Counted from the stretch's first letter, positions 16,077 through 25,360 are shown. The stretch is 64,000 bases of DNA from Burkholderia pyrrocinia (GCF_022809715.1 NZ_CP094460.1:2728001-2792000), one strand, 5' to 3'. Numbers and translations are program-made. The notes: generated by a model from the sequence alone, not told the origin.

Positions 16077-16991
16077 TCACGCGTGCAGCCCGAAAATCAG
16101 CGACCGATGCGCGGCGATCCCCGCCGTCACACCGGATGCCGACGCGAACGTCGCGTTGGTCATCGGCGTCGACGCGTCGCCGGCCGCGAATACCCCTGCG
16201 ACGCTCGTCTGCTTCCACGTATCGACTCGGACGACCGGGCCAAGCGGCCCTTCGTCGAACGCGCAACCGAGCTGCTGCGCGAGATCGCTCGCCATTACCG
16301 TGCGCGCGCCGACGAACAGCGCATCGATCGGCACGACCTGCCCGTCGGCGAGCCGCAGCGCTTCGATACGCGGTGCGTCGCCAAGAATTTCAACGATCGG
16401 CGACCGCTCGATGCGCACGCCGCGCGCGTCGAGCAACGCGGATTCTTCTTCATTCGGATCGACCACGCCCTGCGTGAACCATGTCGTCGGGCCCCAGTCC
16501 GGAATCAGGATCGCCTGATGCACGGAAAGCGGATGCGTGGCGAGCACGCCGAGCCGCTGGCCACTTACCTCGTACCCATGGCAATACGGACAATGCAGCA
16601 CGCTGATGCCCCAGCGTTCCGCGAGCCCCGGCAGCGCGGGCAGTTCGTCGCGGATGCCGGTCGCGAGAATCAGCCGGTCGGCGCTCGCGCGGCGGCCGTC
16701 CGACAGCGTCACGTGGAAGCGGCCGTCGGCATCGCGCTCGGCCGTGCTCACTTCGCCGTCGAACCGCTGCACGGTCGGATACGCGTCGAGTTGCGTGACG
16801 GCTTCGGCAACGATCTGCGCGGGCGGCTTGCCGTCCTGCCCGAAAAAGCCGTGCGCGTGTTCGGCAAAGCGGTTGCGCGGCCGGCCTGCGTCGATCACGA
16901 GCACGCGGCGTCGCGCCCGCGCCAGCTGCATCGCGGCCGACAGCCCCGCAAAGCTGCCGCCGACCACGATCACTTCATGATGGTTATGCAT
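16077..16991 (-). CDS. Thioredoxin reductase-like FAD/NAD(P) oxidoreductase
   Basis: A 304-residue flavoprotein with an N-terminal FAD motif (VIVVGGSFAGLSAA at about 7-20), a redox-active CPYC at 134-137 (HCPYCHGYEV) and the C-terminal FAD motif VAGVFAAGDAS. This layout matches low-molecular-weight thioredoxin reductases. The thioredoxin partner is not in the window, and NADPH preference is only inferred. AGGAG precedes the ATG at 16991. It is divergent from an Rrf2 regulator, with a perfect 12-bp inverted repeat between them, so redox-linked control by that protein is likely. Confidence 0.85.
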   Translation of the reverse strand: MHNHHEVIVVGGSFAGLSAAMQLARARRRVLVIDAGRPRNRFAEHAHGFFGQDGKPPAQIVAEAVTQLDAYPTVQRFDGEVSTAERDADGRFHVTLSDGRRASADRLILATGIRDELPALPGLAERWGISVLHCPYCHGYEVSGQRLGVLATHPLSVHQAILIPDWGPTTWFTQGVVDPNEEESALLDARGVRIERSPIVEILGDAPRIEALRLADGQVVPIDALFVGARTVMASDLAQQLGCAFDEGPLGPVVRVDTWKQTSVAGVFAAGDASTPMTNATFASASGVTAGIAAHRSLIFGLHA

Positions 16992-17063
16992 GCATCCGCT
17001 CCTGTTCCTGAACCTGCGTGAATGACGGACGTGTCCCGATGGCGGCCAACTCATGAAACACGT

Positions 17064-17104
17064 GAAGTTGCATGATAGGGCGATGGTATCATTCATGCAA
17101 CTTC
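17064..17104. promoter_or_regulatory. Operator: perfect 12-bp inverted repeat
   Basis: GAAGTTGCATGA (17064-17075) and TCATGCAACTTC (17093-17104) are exact inverse copies 17 bases apart. They fill the short gap between the thioredoxin-reductase-like gene and the Rrf2 gene. The spacing suits two helical turns between half-sites on one face of the DNA. It is most simply the site of the Rrf2 regulator, acting on both divergent genes. Confidence 0.75.
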
Positions 17105-17132
17105 AGAAGTTTCGAGAAAGGGGGCGCCGCCC

Positions 17133-17573
17133 GTGAGAACCGACAGCCGTTTGTCGCGCATGCTGCATGCGCTGATCCACATGGACCAGGCCGACGGCCC
17201 GCTGACGTCGGAGGCGATCGCGACGATGCTGTGCACGAATCCGGTCGTCGTGCGGCGCCTGCTCGGCGGCCTGCGCGACTGCGGCTACGTGCAGTCGGAG
17301 AAAGGGCACGGCGGCGGCTGGGTGCTGAGCGTCGCGCTCGACGACATCACGCTGCTTGACGTCTATCGCGCGGTGGGCGAGCCGCCGCTGTTCTCCGATC
17401 TGGTGCCCGAGGACGAGCCCGAATGCCTGGTCGAACAGGCCGTCAACGCGCATCTGTCGGCGACGTTGAAGGATGCCGAAGCATCGTTGCTGGCGCGCTT
17501 CGGCGAAGTCACGCTCGGCATGCTGTCGCGCGATTTCGAAGCGAAGGCTGCGCTGCGGGGCTACACGCGCTGA
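17133..17573 (+). CDS. Rrf2-family regulator
   Basis: A 146-residue winged-helix protein of the Rrf2 family (LSRMLHALIHM; LTSEAIATMLCTNPVVVRRLLGGLRDCGYVQSEKG; GGGWVLS wing). The three closely spaced Cys of the IscR/NsrR iron-sulfur loop are absent; Cys occurs singly at MLCTN, RDCGY and PECLV. It is therefore likely a YwnA/CymR-like member or a thiol sensor rather than an Fe-S one. The start is GTG after a purine-rich GAAAGGGGG. It is divergent from the thioredoxin-reductase-like gene. Confidence 0.85.
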   Translation: MRTDSRLSRMLHALIHMDQADGPLTSEAIATMLCTNPVVVRRLLGGLRDCGYVQSEKGHGGGWVLSVALDDITLLDVYRAVGEPPLFSDLVPEDEPECLVEQAVNAHLSATLKDAEASLLARFGEVTLGMLSRDFEAKAALRGYTR

Positions 17574-17833
17574 CGCGCCGCAGCATCCCGATCGATCGCG
17601 CCTGACGTGCAATCCGGCGCGATCCGGCGCGGCCCAAACCGTCGCGCCGAGATGTTCTGTCCCCCGACTTCTGCCCGGTTCGCCCGCCACAGGGCAAAAT
17701 ACGGGTTTTCCGCACCCGCGAGGGCGCGTCCGAATCACGCGCCGGGCGGCGGCAGTGCGCATCGCGCACGCCGCCACCGGGCGCCCAGGCAAGATTGCTC
17801 GCCCAGTCGCGAGCCCACAGGAGTCCAGACCCC

Positions 17834-18421
17834 ATGCCCGAATCCAACCTGTCCTTCTTCGGCCGGCTGTCGCTTGCCGTCGGCACGTTCTTCTCCGTGC
17901 TCGGCAACCGCGAGTTCGCGGCCGGCGTGCTGCGCGTGCGCGATGGCGCCCCGGCACCGGTCGCGCCGGCACCCGCGGCCGCACCGGCCCCGGCGCCCGC
18001 ACCTGCGCCCGTGAAGGCCCCGGCGCCCGAGCTGCGCGAAGCGAGCCCGCAGGCCGCGCTGCAACTGCTCGGCCTACTGCAGCGCGATGCGCGCTTCATC
18101 GACTTCGTCGAGGAAGACATCGCCGGCTACGCGGACGCCGACATCGGCGCGGCCGCGCGCCTCGTGCACGACGGTTGCCGTGCGGCGCTGCGCGAACACT
18201 TCACGATCGTGCCGGTGCGCGACGAAGCCGAAGGCAGCCGTGTGACGCTGCCGGCCGGTTTCGACGCGACGGCCGTGCGCGTGACGGGCAACGTGGTCGG
18301 TTCGGCGCCGTTCACGGGCACGGTCAGCCATCGCGGCTGGCGCGTCGCCGACGTGCGCCTGCCGAAGCTGACGGGCAGCCACGACGCATCGGTGGTCGCA
18401 CCGGCGGAGGTGGAACTGTGA
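17834..18421 (+). CDS. DUF2760 protein, first gene of the Hsp70-pair operon
   Basis: A 195-residue protein: a short N-terminal conserved stretch (LSFFGRLSLAVGTFFSVLGNREFAAGV), an Ala-Pro linker at about 38-66, and a C-terminal globular DUF2760 domain with LGLLQRDARFIDFVEEDI and a small beta-rich end. Its biochemical role is unknown. Its stop codon overlaps the GTG start of the first Hsp70-like gene (18418), and the same gene order is known for this family, so it probably works with the two Hsp70-like proteins. The 260-base gap upstream shows no clear heat-shock promoter. Confidence 0.75.
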   Translation: MPESNLSFFGRLSLAVGTFFSVLGNREFAAGVLRVRDGAPAPVAPAPAAAPAPAPAPAPVKAPAPELREASPQAALQLLGLLQRDARFIDFVEEDIAGYADADIGAAARLVHDGCRAALREHFTIVPVRDEAEGSRVTLPAGFDATAVRVTGNVVGSAPFTGTVSHRGWRVADVRLPKLTGSHDASVVAPAEVEL

Positions 18422-20259
18422 GCGATCCGCGCTATTCGATCGGTATCGACCTCGGTACGACCCACTGCGCGCTGTCGTACGTCGACAGCACTGCCAGCGA
18501 CGGCGAAAACATCACGCAGCAGGTGCTGCCGATCGCGCAGCTCACCGCGCCCGGCGCGCTGGAATCGCGCGACCTGTTGCCGTCGTTCCTCTATCTGCCG
18601 CATGAAAGCGAACTGACGCAGGGCGACCTGACGCTGCCGTGGACGGCCTCGCGCGGCTTCGCGGTCGGCGAGATGGCGCGCACGCGCGGCGCCGGCACGC
18701 CGATCCGCCTCGTGTCGAGCGCGAAAAGCTGGCTGTGCCACCCGGGCGTCGATCGCCGCGCGGCGATCCTGCCGAGCGATGCGCCGCCCGAAGTGTCACG
18801 CGTGTCGCCGCTGGAAAGCTCGATCCGCTACCTGACGCACCTGCGCGAAGCGTGGGACCACGCGCATCCGGATGCACCGTTCGCCGACCAGGACGTGACC
18901 GTGACGATCCCCGCATCGTTCGATCCGGCCGCGCGCGAACTGACGGCCGAGGCCGCGCGCGCCGCCGGCTACACGCGGATGACGCTGCTCGAGGAGCCGC
19001 AGGCCGCGCTGTACAGCTGGATCCAGAAGAGCGAAGGCGGCTGGCGCAAGCAGGTGCAGGTCGGCGACCTGATCCTGTGCGTCGACGTCGGCGGCGGCAC
19101 GACCGACCTGTCGCTGATCGCGGTGGTCGAGCGCGACGGCAATCTCGAACTGCATCGCGTGGCGGTCGGCGAGCACATCCTGCTCGGCGGCGACAACATG
19201 GACCTCGCGCTCGCGCACGTGGTCGCGCGCAAGCTCGCGCAGCAGGGCACGCAGGCCGATCCGTGGCAGCTGCGCGCGCTGACCTATGCGTGCCGCTCGG
19301 CGAAGGAAACGCTGCTGTCCGACCCGACCACCGACGCGGTGCCGCTCGTCGTGCCGAGCCGCGGCTCGAAGCTGATCGGCGGTTCGATCCGCACGGAGCT
19401 CACGCGCGCGGAACTCACGCAGACGATCCTCGAAGGCTTTTTCCCGCAGGTCGATGCGGCCGCGCGCCCGGTGAGCCGCGCGCGCGTCGGCCTGACGCAG
19501 CTCGGCCTGCCGTATGCGCAGGATGCGGGCATCACGCGCCACCTCGCGGCGTTCCTCGGCCGCCAGGTCGCGGCGCTCGACACGCTCGAAGGCGTGCAGC
19601 GCACGCTGCCGCAGGGCGCGACGTTCCTGCATCCGACGGCCGTGCTGTTCAACGGCGGCGTGTTCAAGTCGGCGCTGCTCACGCAGCGCGTGCTCGATAC
19701 GCTCAATAGCTGGCTGGCCGCCGAAGGCGCGCCGCCCGCGCGCCTGCTCGAAGGCGCCGATCTCGATCTCGCGGTCGCGCGCGGCGCGGCTTACTACGGC
19801 TTCGTGAAGCGCGGCCGCGGCGTGCGCATTCGCGGCGGCACGGCGCGTGCGTACTACGTCGCGATCGAATCGGCGATGCCCGCGGTGCCGGGGCTCGAAC
19901 CGCCGGTGCAGGCGCTGTGCGTCGCACCGTTCGGGATGGAGGAAGGCTCGGACGCGGCGCTGCCGCCGCAGGAGTTCGGCCTCGTCGTCGGCGAGCCGGT
20001 GCAGTTCCGCTTCTTCGGTTCGTCGGTGCGCCGCCAGGATCAGGTCGGCACGCTGCTCGACTACTGGTCGCCGGAAGAATTGCAGGAGCTCGAGGAAATC
20101 CAGGCGACGCTGCCTGCCGAAGGGCGCACGACCGGCGAGATCGTGCCGGTGAAGCTGCATGCGCGCGTGACCGAAGCCGGCACGCTCGAACTCGAGGCGA
20201 TCCCGAGCGGCACGAACGAGCGCTGGAAGGTCGAGTTCGACGTGCGCGGCGCCGCCTGA
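18418..20259 (+). CDS. Hsp70-like ATPase (first of a tandem pair)
   Basis: A 613-residue protein with the actin-like ATPase fold of Hsp70: phosphate-1 motif SIGIDLGTTHCALSYV near the start, phosphate-2 motif VDVGGGTTDLSLI at about 220, GGDNMDLALAH, and the adenosine motif LFNGGVFKS at about 410. The C-terminal part (about 470-613) is short, beta-rich and unlike the DnaK lid, ending in RWKVEFDVRGAA. It starts at GTG overlapping the DUF2760 stop and lies 5 bases before the second Hsp70-like gene. No DnaJ or GrpE gene is near. A chaperone-like role is inferred, clients unknown. Confidence 0.85.
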   Translation: MSDPRYSIGIDLGTTHCALSYVDSTASDGENITQQVLPIAQLTAPGALESRDLLPSFLYLPHESELTQGDLTLPWTASRGFAVGEMARTRGAGTPIRLVSSAKSWLCHPGVDRRAAILPSDAPPEVSRVSPLESSIRYLTHLREAWDHAHPDAPFADQDVTVTIPASFDPAARELTAEAARAAGYTRMTLLEEPQAALYSWIQKSEGGWRKQVQVGDLILCVDVGGGTTDLSLIAVVERDGNLELHRVAVGEHILLGGDNMDLALAHVVARKLAQQGTQADPWQLRALTYACRSAKETLLSDPTTDAVPLVVPSRGSKLIGGSIRTELTRAELTQTILEGFFPQVDAAARPVSRARVGLTQLGLPYAQDAGITRHLAAFLGRQVAALDTLEGVQRTLPQGATFLHPTAVLFNGGVFKSALLTQRVLDTLNSWLAAEGAPPARLLEGADLDLAVARGAAYYGFVKRGRGVRIRGGTARAYYVAIESAMPAVPGLEPPVQALCVAPFGMEEGSDAALPPQEFGLVVGEPVQFRFFGSSVRRQDQVGTLLDYWSPEELQELEEIQATLPAEGRTTGEIVPVKLHARVTEAGTLELEAIPSGTNERWKVEFDVRGAA

Positions 20260-20264
20260 GCGCG

Positions 20265-23066
20265 ATGAAGCGCTATACGGTCGGCATCGACCTCGGCACG
20301 AGCAATACGGTCGTCGCATACGTCGAGGCCGGCTCCGACGCGATCCGCGTGTTCGACGTCGAGCAGCTGGTCGGCCCCGGCGCGGTGGCCGCGCAGCCGC
20401 TGCTGCCGTCGGTGCGCTATCACCCGGCGGCCGGTGAGCTCGCGGCGGACGCGTTGAGGTTGCCGTGGCAGGCGGCCGGCGCGCGCGATGCGGCCGCCCG
20501 TTCGGGCGGCGGCCGTGACGGCGGGTCAGCCGGTCGTGACGGCGGCGCCGGTGACGCGCTGCCGCCCGTGATCGGCCGCTATGCACGCACGCTCGGCGCG
20601 CAGGTGCCGGGCCGCCTCGTGACGAGCGCGAAGAGCTGGCTGTCGCACGCATCGGTCGACCGGCTCGCGGCGATCCTGCCGTGGGGCGCGGCCGACGGCG
20701 TCGACAAGGTATCGCCGGTCGACGCGAGCGCGAGCTATCTCGCGCATGTGCGCGACGCGTGGGATACCCGTTTTCCCGACGCGCCGCTCGCGAAGCAGGA
20801 CGTGATCCTGACGGTGCCCGCGTCGTTCGACGACGGCGCGCGCGCGTTGACGGTCGAGGCCGCGCGGCGCGCGCGGCTGCCCGCGCTGCGGCTGCTGGAA
20901 GAGCCGCAGGCCGCGTTCTACGACTGGCTGTACGGTCAGCGCGCGACGTTGCGCGACACCTTCGCCAATGCGCGGCGGGTGCTGATCTGCGACGTCGGCG
21001 GCGGCACGACCGACCTCACGCTCGTCGATGTCGCACCGGGCGACGACGGCGAGCCGACCTTTACGCGCGTCGGTGTCGGCAACCACCTGATGCTCGGCGG
21101 CGACAACATGGACCTCGCGCTCGCGCGCCTGGTCGAGACGCGGCTGACGGAGCCCGGCACGCGGCTGTCGGCCGCGAGCCTGTCGCAGCTCGTCGAGCGC
21201 TGCCGTGCGGCGAAGGAGCGGCTGCTCGGCGACGACGCACCGGCGTCCGTCACCGTGACGCTGCTCGGCGCGGGCAGCAAGCTCGTCGGCGGCGCGCGTT
21301 CGGCCGAGCTGACGCGGCAGGAAGTCGAACAGATCGTCGTCGACGGTTTCTTTCCGCAGGTCGAGGCCGGCGAACTGCCGCGCCGTGCACGGGCCGCGAT
21401 CGTCGAATTCGGGCTGCCGTATGCGAGCGACCCGGCCGTCACGCGGCACGTCGCCGCGTTCCTGAGCCGTCATGCGGAAGGCCCGCTGCCCGACACGCTG
21501 CTGCTCAACGGCGGCGTGTTCCGCGCGGGCGCGCTCGCCGGCCGTCTCGCGCAGACGCTCGGCGCGTGGCGCGGCGCGCCGCTCGACGTGCTGCACAACG
21601 CGCATCCGGACGTGGCCGTTGCGCGCGGCACGGTGGCCTACGGGCTTGCGCGCGCCGGGCATGCGCCGCGCATCGGCGGCGGTTCCGCGCGCAGCTATTT
21701 CCTCGTACTCGACGATGGCGCCGGCGACGCAGCCGCGCGCGGCGTCTGCCTGCTGCCGCGTGGCGCGGAAGAGGGCCGCGAGATCCGGCTCGAGGATCGT
21801 ACGTTCGCGCTGCAGCTCGGGCAGCCGGTGCGTTTCCACCTCGTGTCGACGGTGGCCGAGACCGCGTATCGCCCTGGCGATCTCGTTGAATTGAAGGACG
21901 GCGATTTCGTGCGGCTGCCGCCGATCGCGACGGTCGTCGAGCGACAGGCGGGCAGCGATGCGCGCGAAACGCCGGTGAAGCTCACCGCGTCGCTGACCGA
22001 GGTCGGCACGCTCGAAATGCATTGCATCGCGACCGACGACGCGGCACGCCGCTGGCGGCTCGAATTCCAGTTGCGCGGCGATGCGACGGCGCACGGTGGC
22101 GACGATGCGCCCGCGCGGCATCCGCGGCTTGACCAAGCGATCGAGCTGATCGAGCGCTCGTTCGGCAGCAAGGCCGCGGACGTCACGCCAAAGGACACGC
22201 GCCGACTGCGCGCGCAGCTCGAACAGGTGCTCGGCGCGCGCGAAGAATGGGACGTCGCGCTCGCACGCGAACTGTTCGACGCGTTGCTCGCGCGAGCGCG
22301 GCGGCGCCGGCGCTCGGCCGATCACGAACGCGCGTGGCTGAACCTCGCCGGTTATTGCCTGCGTCCGGGCTTCGGCCATCCGCTCGATGCGTGGCGCATC
22401 GAACAGCTGTGGCCGCTGTTCGACGACGGGATTCAATACGTGAACGACGGGCAGGTGTGGTCCGAGTGGTGGACGCTGTGGCGGCGCGTGGCCGGCGGTC
22501 TCGACGACGATGCGCAGACGCAGGTGCGCGACGCGATCGCGTTCCTCGAACCGTCCGACGACAGGCGGCGCAAACTGCCCTTCGATCCGGGCAAGGTCGG
22601 CCCTGCCGACATGACGCGGCTGTCCGCGTCGCTCGAACGGCTGCCCGTCGAGCGCAAGGTCGAGCTGGCCGAACGCATGATCGCGCAATTGCAGAAGCCG
22701 GCGGACCGTGCGCTGTGCGCGTGGGCGCTCGGGCGCATTGGGGCGCGCCGGCCGTTCTACGGCAGCGCGCACAGTGTCGTGCCTGCGGAAGTCGCGAACG
22801 GCTGGCTCGACGCGCTGTTCGCGCTCGACTGGAAGCAGGTCGAGCCGGCCGCGTTCGCGGCCGCGCAGATTGCGCGTATGACCGGCGACCGTTCGCGCGA
22901 CCTGCCGGACGATACGCGCGACGCGGTGATCAAGCGTCTGTCGGCCGCGAATGCGTCGGCTGCGTGGATCGACATGGTGCGCGAAGCGATCGCGTTCGAC
23001 GAAGCCGACACAGTGCGCGTGTTCGGCGAGACGCTGCCGGCCGGGTTGAAGCTGCTGGCCGGATAA
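20265..23066 (+). CDS. Hsp70-like ATPase with C-terminal DUF3731-type extension
   Basis: A 933-residue paralogue of the preceding protein. Phosphate-1 is VGIDLGTSNTVVAYV (about 6-20), phosphate-2 ICDVGGGTTDLTLV (about 240) and adenosine LNGGVFRAG (about 415). A Gly/Arg/Asp-rich insert lies at about 80-97. After the beta domain ending LEFQLRGDA (about 610) comes a helical extension of roughly 300 residues that resembles DUF3731 and has no DnaK equivalent. The two ATPases share residue runs such as GGGTTDL and GGDNMDLALA, so they arose by duplication and may act as a hetero-pair. Confidence 0.85.
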   Translation: MKRYTVGIDLGTSNTVVAYVEAGSDAIRVFDVEQLVGPGAVAAQPLLPSVRYHPAAGELAADALRLPWQAAGARDAAARSGGGRDGGSAGRDGGAGDALPPVIGRYARTLGAQVPGRLVTSAKSWLSHASVDRLAAILPWGAADGVDKVSPVDASASYLAHVRDAWDTRFPDAPLAKQDVILTVPASFDDGARALTVEAARRARLPALRLLEEPQAAFYDWLYGQRATLRDTFANARRVLICDVGGGTTDLTLVDVAPGDDGEPTFTRVGVGNHLMLGGDNMDLALARLVETRLTEPGTRLSAASLSQLVERCRAAKERLLGDDAPASVTVTLLGAGSKLVGGARSAELTRQEVEQIVVDGFFPQVEAGELPRRARAAIVEFGLPYASDPAVTRHVAAFLSRHAEGPLPDTLLLNGGVFRAGALAGRLAQTLGAWRGAPLDVLHNAHPDVAVARGTVAYGLARAGHAPRIGGGSARSYFLVLDDGAGDAAARGVCLLPRGAEEGREIRLEDRTFALQLGQPVRFHLVSTVAETAYRPGDLVELKDGDFVRLPPIATVVERQAGSDARETPVKLTASLTEVGTLEMHCIATDDAARRWRLEFQLRGDATAHGGDDAPARHPRLDQAIELIERSFGSKAADVTPKDTRRLRAQLEQVLGAREEWDVALARELFDALLARARRRRRSADHERAWLNLAGYCLRPGFGHPLDAWRIEQLWPLFDDGIQYVNDGQVWSEWWTLWRRVAGGLDDDAQTQVRDAIAFLEPSDDRRRKLPFDPGKVGPADMTRLSASLERLPVERKVELAERMIAQLQKPADRALCAWALGRIGARRPFYGSAHSVVPAEVANGWLDALFALDWKQVEPAAFAAAQIARMTGDRSRDLPDDTRDAVIKRLSAANASAAWIDMVREAIAFDEADTVRVFGETLPAGLKLLAG

Positions 23067-23077
23067 GTGGCGAGATG

Positions 23078-23106
23078 TGCTCCGGTATCGTTCGGATTCC
23101 GGAGCA
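23078..23106 (+). terminator. Hairpin after the Hsp70-pair operon
   Basis: TGCTCCGG (23078-23085) pairs with CCGGAGCA (23099-23106) over a 13-base loop, 12 bases beyond the last Hsp70-like stop codon. There is no good T run after it, so it may be a weak or Rho-aided terminator. Confidence 0.45.
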
Positions 23107-23164
23107 TTCCGCGGCGTTGCCGATGCGGGCTGACGCTCGCCGATTCGATGTCGTCAGAACAAGA

Positions 23165-23199
23165 AAACGGCTGCCGTTGCATCGCATCGGCAGCCGTTT
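23165..23199 (-). terminator. Rho-independent terminator of the OCD-ctlX operon
   Basis: AAACGGCTGCCG (23165-23176) pairs perfectly with CGGCAGCCGTTT (23188-23199). Read on the minus strand the stem is followed by TTTTCTTGTT, a good terminator tail for the ctlX gene that ends at 23220. On the plus strand a short TTT run also follows, so it may stop the Hsp70 transcript as well. Confidence 0.8.
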
Positions 23200-23219
23200 G
23201 CGCTTTGTGAGCCTGCCGG

Positions 23220-24221
23220 TCAGATCTGCGACGTCGTCTCGCGTGGCAATGAGGCCGATTCCACGGCGATCGCATCCGGCACGCTTGCCCGCCGCGCGAG
23301 ATGAATTCCCGCGAGCATGCAGCGCACCGACCCGCCGGCCAGTTCGATCGTCGGCACGTCGAGCGGCAGCAGCCGCGCGGAGCGCTCGATCGTCGCGCGC
23401 TGGTCGGGTGTGAGGCAATCGAACGCACGCCGCGACAGCGCGAGCACGCGCCCGTTTGTTCCCGACAATTCCAGCGTATTGCCCGCGAAGTTCGCGATCT
23501 GCGACTGATCGAGCGCGATCACCGCGCGCCCCGTTTCGGTCAGGCGTTGCGCGATCTCGGCGCGGCGCCGGCCGTCGGCGATCAGGTCGAGGCCGACCAT
23601 CGCGAACTCCGTCGCGACGCTCATCATCACGTTCGTGTGATAGATCGGGCGCCCGTCGGCATCGGCCGTATCGAAGCAGATCGGCTCGAAATTGAAGTGC
23701 GCGCAGAAGCGTTCGAGCGCGACCGGATCGGCGCGGCGCGAACGCGCGGCGTACGCGATCCGCGCAACGTGGTCGAGCACCATCGCGCCCGTGCCTTCCA
23801 GGAACACGTCGTCGTATTCGAGACCCGAATAGTCGATCACGTCCTGCACGCGATACTCGGCCTTCAGCATCTCGACGATGTCCGCACGCCGCTCGCGGCG
23901 GCGGTTCGGGCTGTGCATCGGATACAGCGCGACGTGACCGCCCGGATGCGTCGAGAACCAGTTGTTCGGGAACACGGAGTCGGGCGTGTCGCGCTCGCCG
24001 TGGTCGTCGAACACGTGCACGCGCACGCCCGCGTCGGCGAGCGTCTGCGCGGCGGCCGTGACTTCGTCGAGCGCGGCGGCGGATACCGACGACGTGTCAG
24101 CTGCGCCGCTGCCGGCCGTGCGCTGGAACGCGTTGTCGGCCACGGTCTGCGGGTTCGGCAGGAAGCGGTGCGGCCGGATCATCACGACGGCGGCCGGCGC
24201 CTGGATCGATACGAGATTCAT
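23220..24221 (-). CDS. ctlX: Citrulline hydrolase (CtlX-type, arginine deiminase superfamily)
   Basis: A 333-residue guanidino-modifying-enzyme fold protein. Expected catalytic residues are visible: Glu142 in LEGTGAM, His195 in PIYHTNVMM and Cys301 in GGSVRCML, with substrate-site Asp81/Asn86 in DSVFPNNW. CtlX converts citrulline to ornithine, ammonia and CO2. It lies 59 bases behind an ornithine cyclodeaminase gene, which would turn ornithine to proline, so the two form a predicted citrulline-to-proline route. No clear ribosome site precedes the ATG at 24221; the start is chosen from the family N terminus. Confidence 0.8.
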   Translation of the reverse strand: MNLVSIQAPAAVVMIRPHRFLPNPQTVADNAFQRTAGSGAADTSSVSAAALDEVTAAAQTLADAGVRVHVFDDHGERDTPDSVFPNNWFSTHPGGHVALYPMHSPNRRRERRADIVEMLKAEYRVQDVIDYSGLEYDDVFLEGTGAMVLDHVARIAYAARSRRADPVALERFCAHFNFEPICFDTADADGRPIYHTNVMMSVATEFAMVGLDLIADGRRRAEIAQRLTETGRAVIALDQSQIANFAGNTLELSGTNGRVLALSRRAFDCLTPDQRATIERSARLLPLDVPTIELAGGSVRCMLAGIHLARRASVPDAIAVESASLPRETTSQI

Positions 24222-24280
24222 GGAAGGCAGGAGCGAAAGGCAGGGAACCGGGCGGCGCACAGGCCACCCGGCGATGACGG

Positions 24281-25360
24281 TCAGCGCGCGAATGCGGCGA
24301 CGGCTTCGGTGACGAATGCCGCGTGACCCTGCGCGATCGCTGCCGGATCGTCGATCAGCGCGAACAGGTTCTTCGGGTCGACGGCCGGCGGAATCAGCGC
24401 GATCTCGACGCCCGCGTTGTGCTGCTGCGCGAGTGCGTACAGGTAGCGCAGCGCCGAATAATCCTCGAGCGCGAAGCCGACCGAGTCGAACACCGTGACC
24501 TCGTCCGCGCGTTCGCGGCCGGTCGTTTCGCGCTGCAGCACGCGCCACAGCTCGGTGACGGGGAAGTCGGCCGGCATCTGCTGGATCTCGCCCTCGATGC
24601 GGGACTGCGGCTCGAATTCGACGAACACGCGGCCCGCGTGCAGCACGCCCGCTTCGAGCTCGGTCTTGCCGGGGCAATCGCCGCCCACGGCGTTCAGGTG
24701 CATGCCGGGCTCGACCATGTCGGCCGTGACGATCGTCGCGTACGCCTTGTCGGCGGTGACGGTTGTCACGATGTCGGCGCCGCGCACGGCATCGGCGGTC
24801 GACGCGGCGCGCACAACGCGCAACTTCGGATACGCGGCGAGGTTCTGCACGAGCTTGTCGGTCGCGAGCGGATCGACGTCGAACACGCGGATTTCGTCGA
24901 TGCCGAGCAGCGTATGGAACGCGATTGCCTGGAATTCGCTCTGCGCGCCGTTGCCGATCAGCGCCATCGTGCGCGCGTCGGGCCGTGCGAGTACCTGTGC
25001 GGCGAGCACCGACGTGGCGGCCGTGCGCAGCGCGGTCGTCAGCGTGAGTTCGGCGAGCAGCAGCGGGTAGCCGGTATCGACTTCGGCGAGCGCGCCGAAT
25101 GCCATCACCGTGTGCATTCCACGCGCCGCGTTGACGGGGTGGCCGTTTACGTACTTGAACGCGAACAGCGACGCGTTCGCGACGGGCATCAGTTCGATCA
25201 CGCCGTCGCGCGAGTGGCACGCGACGCGCGGCGACTTGTCGAAATCGGCCCAGTGCAGGTAATCGGCGCGCAGCGTGTCGACGAGTTCGCGCAGGAACGT
25301 CGTGACGCCGGTCCTGGCGATCAGTCGGGCGGTGGCGGGAACGTCGAGGAAGCGAGTCAT
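24281..25360 (-). CDS. Ornithine cyclodeaminase
   Basis: A 359-residue member of the ornithine cyclodeaminase family in its classical form: nucleotide-binding loop ALIGNGAQSEFQAIAF (about 142-157), TALRTAATS, and MHLNAVGGDCPGKTEL with the catalytic Asp. The reaction is L-ornithine to L-proline and ammonia with bound NAD. It is first in a two-gene operon with ctlX and divergent from an Lrp gene, so induction by ornithine or arginine through that regulator is likely. The start at 25360 is set by GGAGAC upstream and the family length. Confidence 0.88.
   Translation of the reverse strand: MTRFLDVPATARLIARTGVTTFLRELVDTLRADYLHWADFDKSPRVACHSRDGVIELMPVANASLFAFKYVNGHPVNAARGMHTVMAFGALAEVDTGYPLLLAELTLTTALRTAATSVLAAQVLARPDARTMALIGNGAQSEFQAIAFHTLLGIDEIRVFDVDPLATDKLVQNLAAYPKLRVVRAASTADAVRGADIVTTVTADKAYATIVTADMVEPGMHLNAVGGDCPGKTELEAGVLHAGRVFVEFEPQSRIEGEIQQMPADFPVTELWRVLQRETTGRERADEVTVFDSVGFALEDYSALRYLYALAQQHNAGVEIALIPPAVDPKNLFALIDDPAAIAQGHAAFVTEAVAAFAR

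Noticed and set aside
18796..20652. 618-codon antisense frame across the Hsp70-like genes
   Set aside because: No start signal and an Arg-rich composition; the sense genes carry all Hsp70 motifs.
20526..22772. 748-codon antisense frame in the second Hsp70-like gene
   Set aside because: Shadow of the sense codon bias; no recognisable domain.
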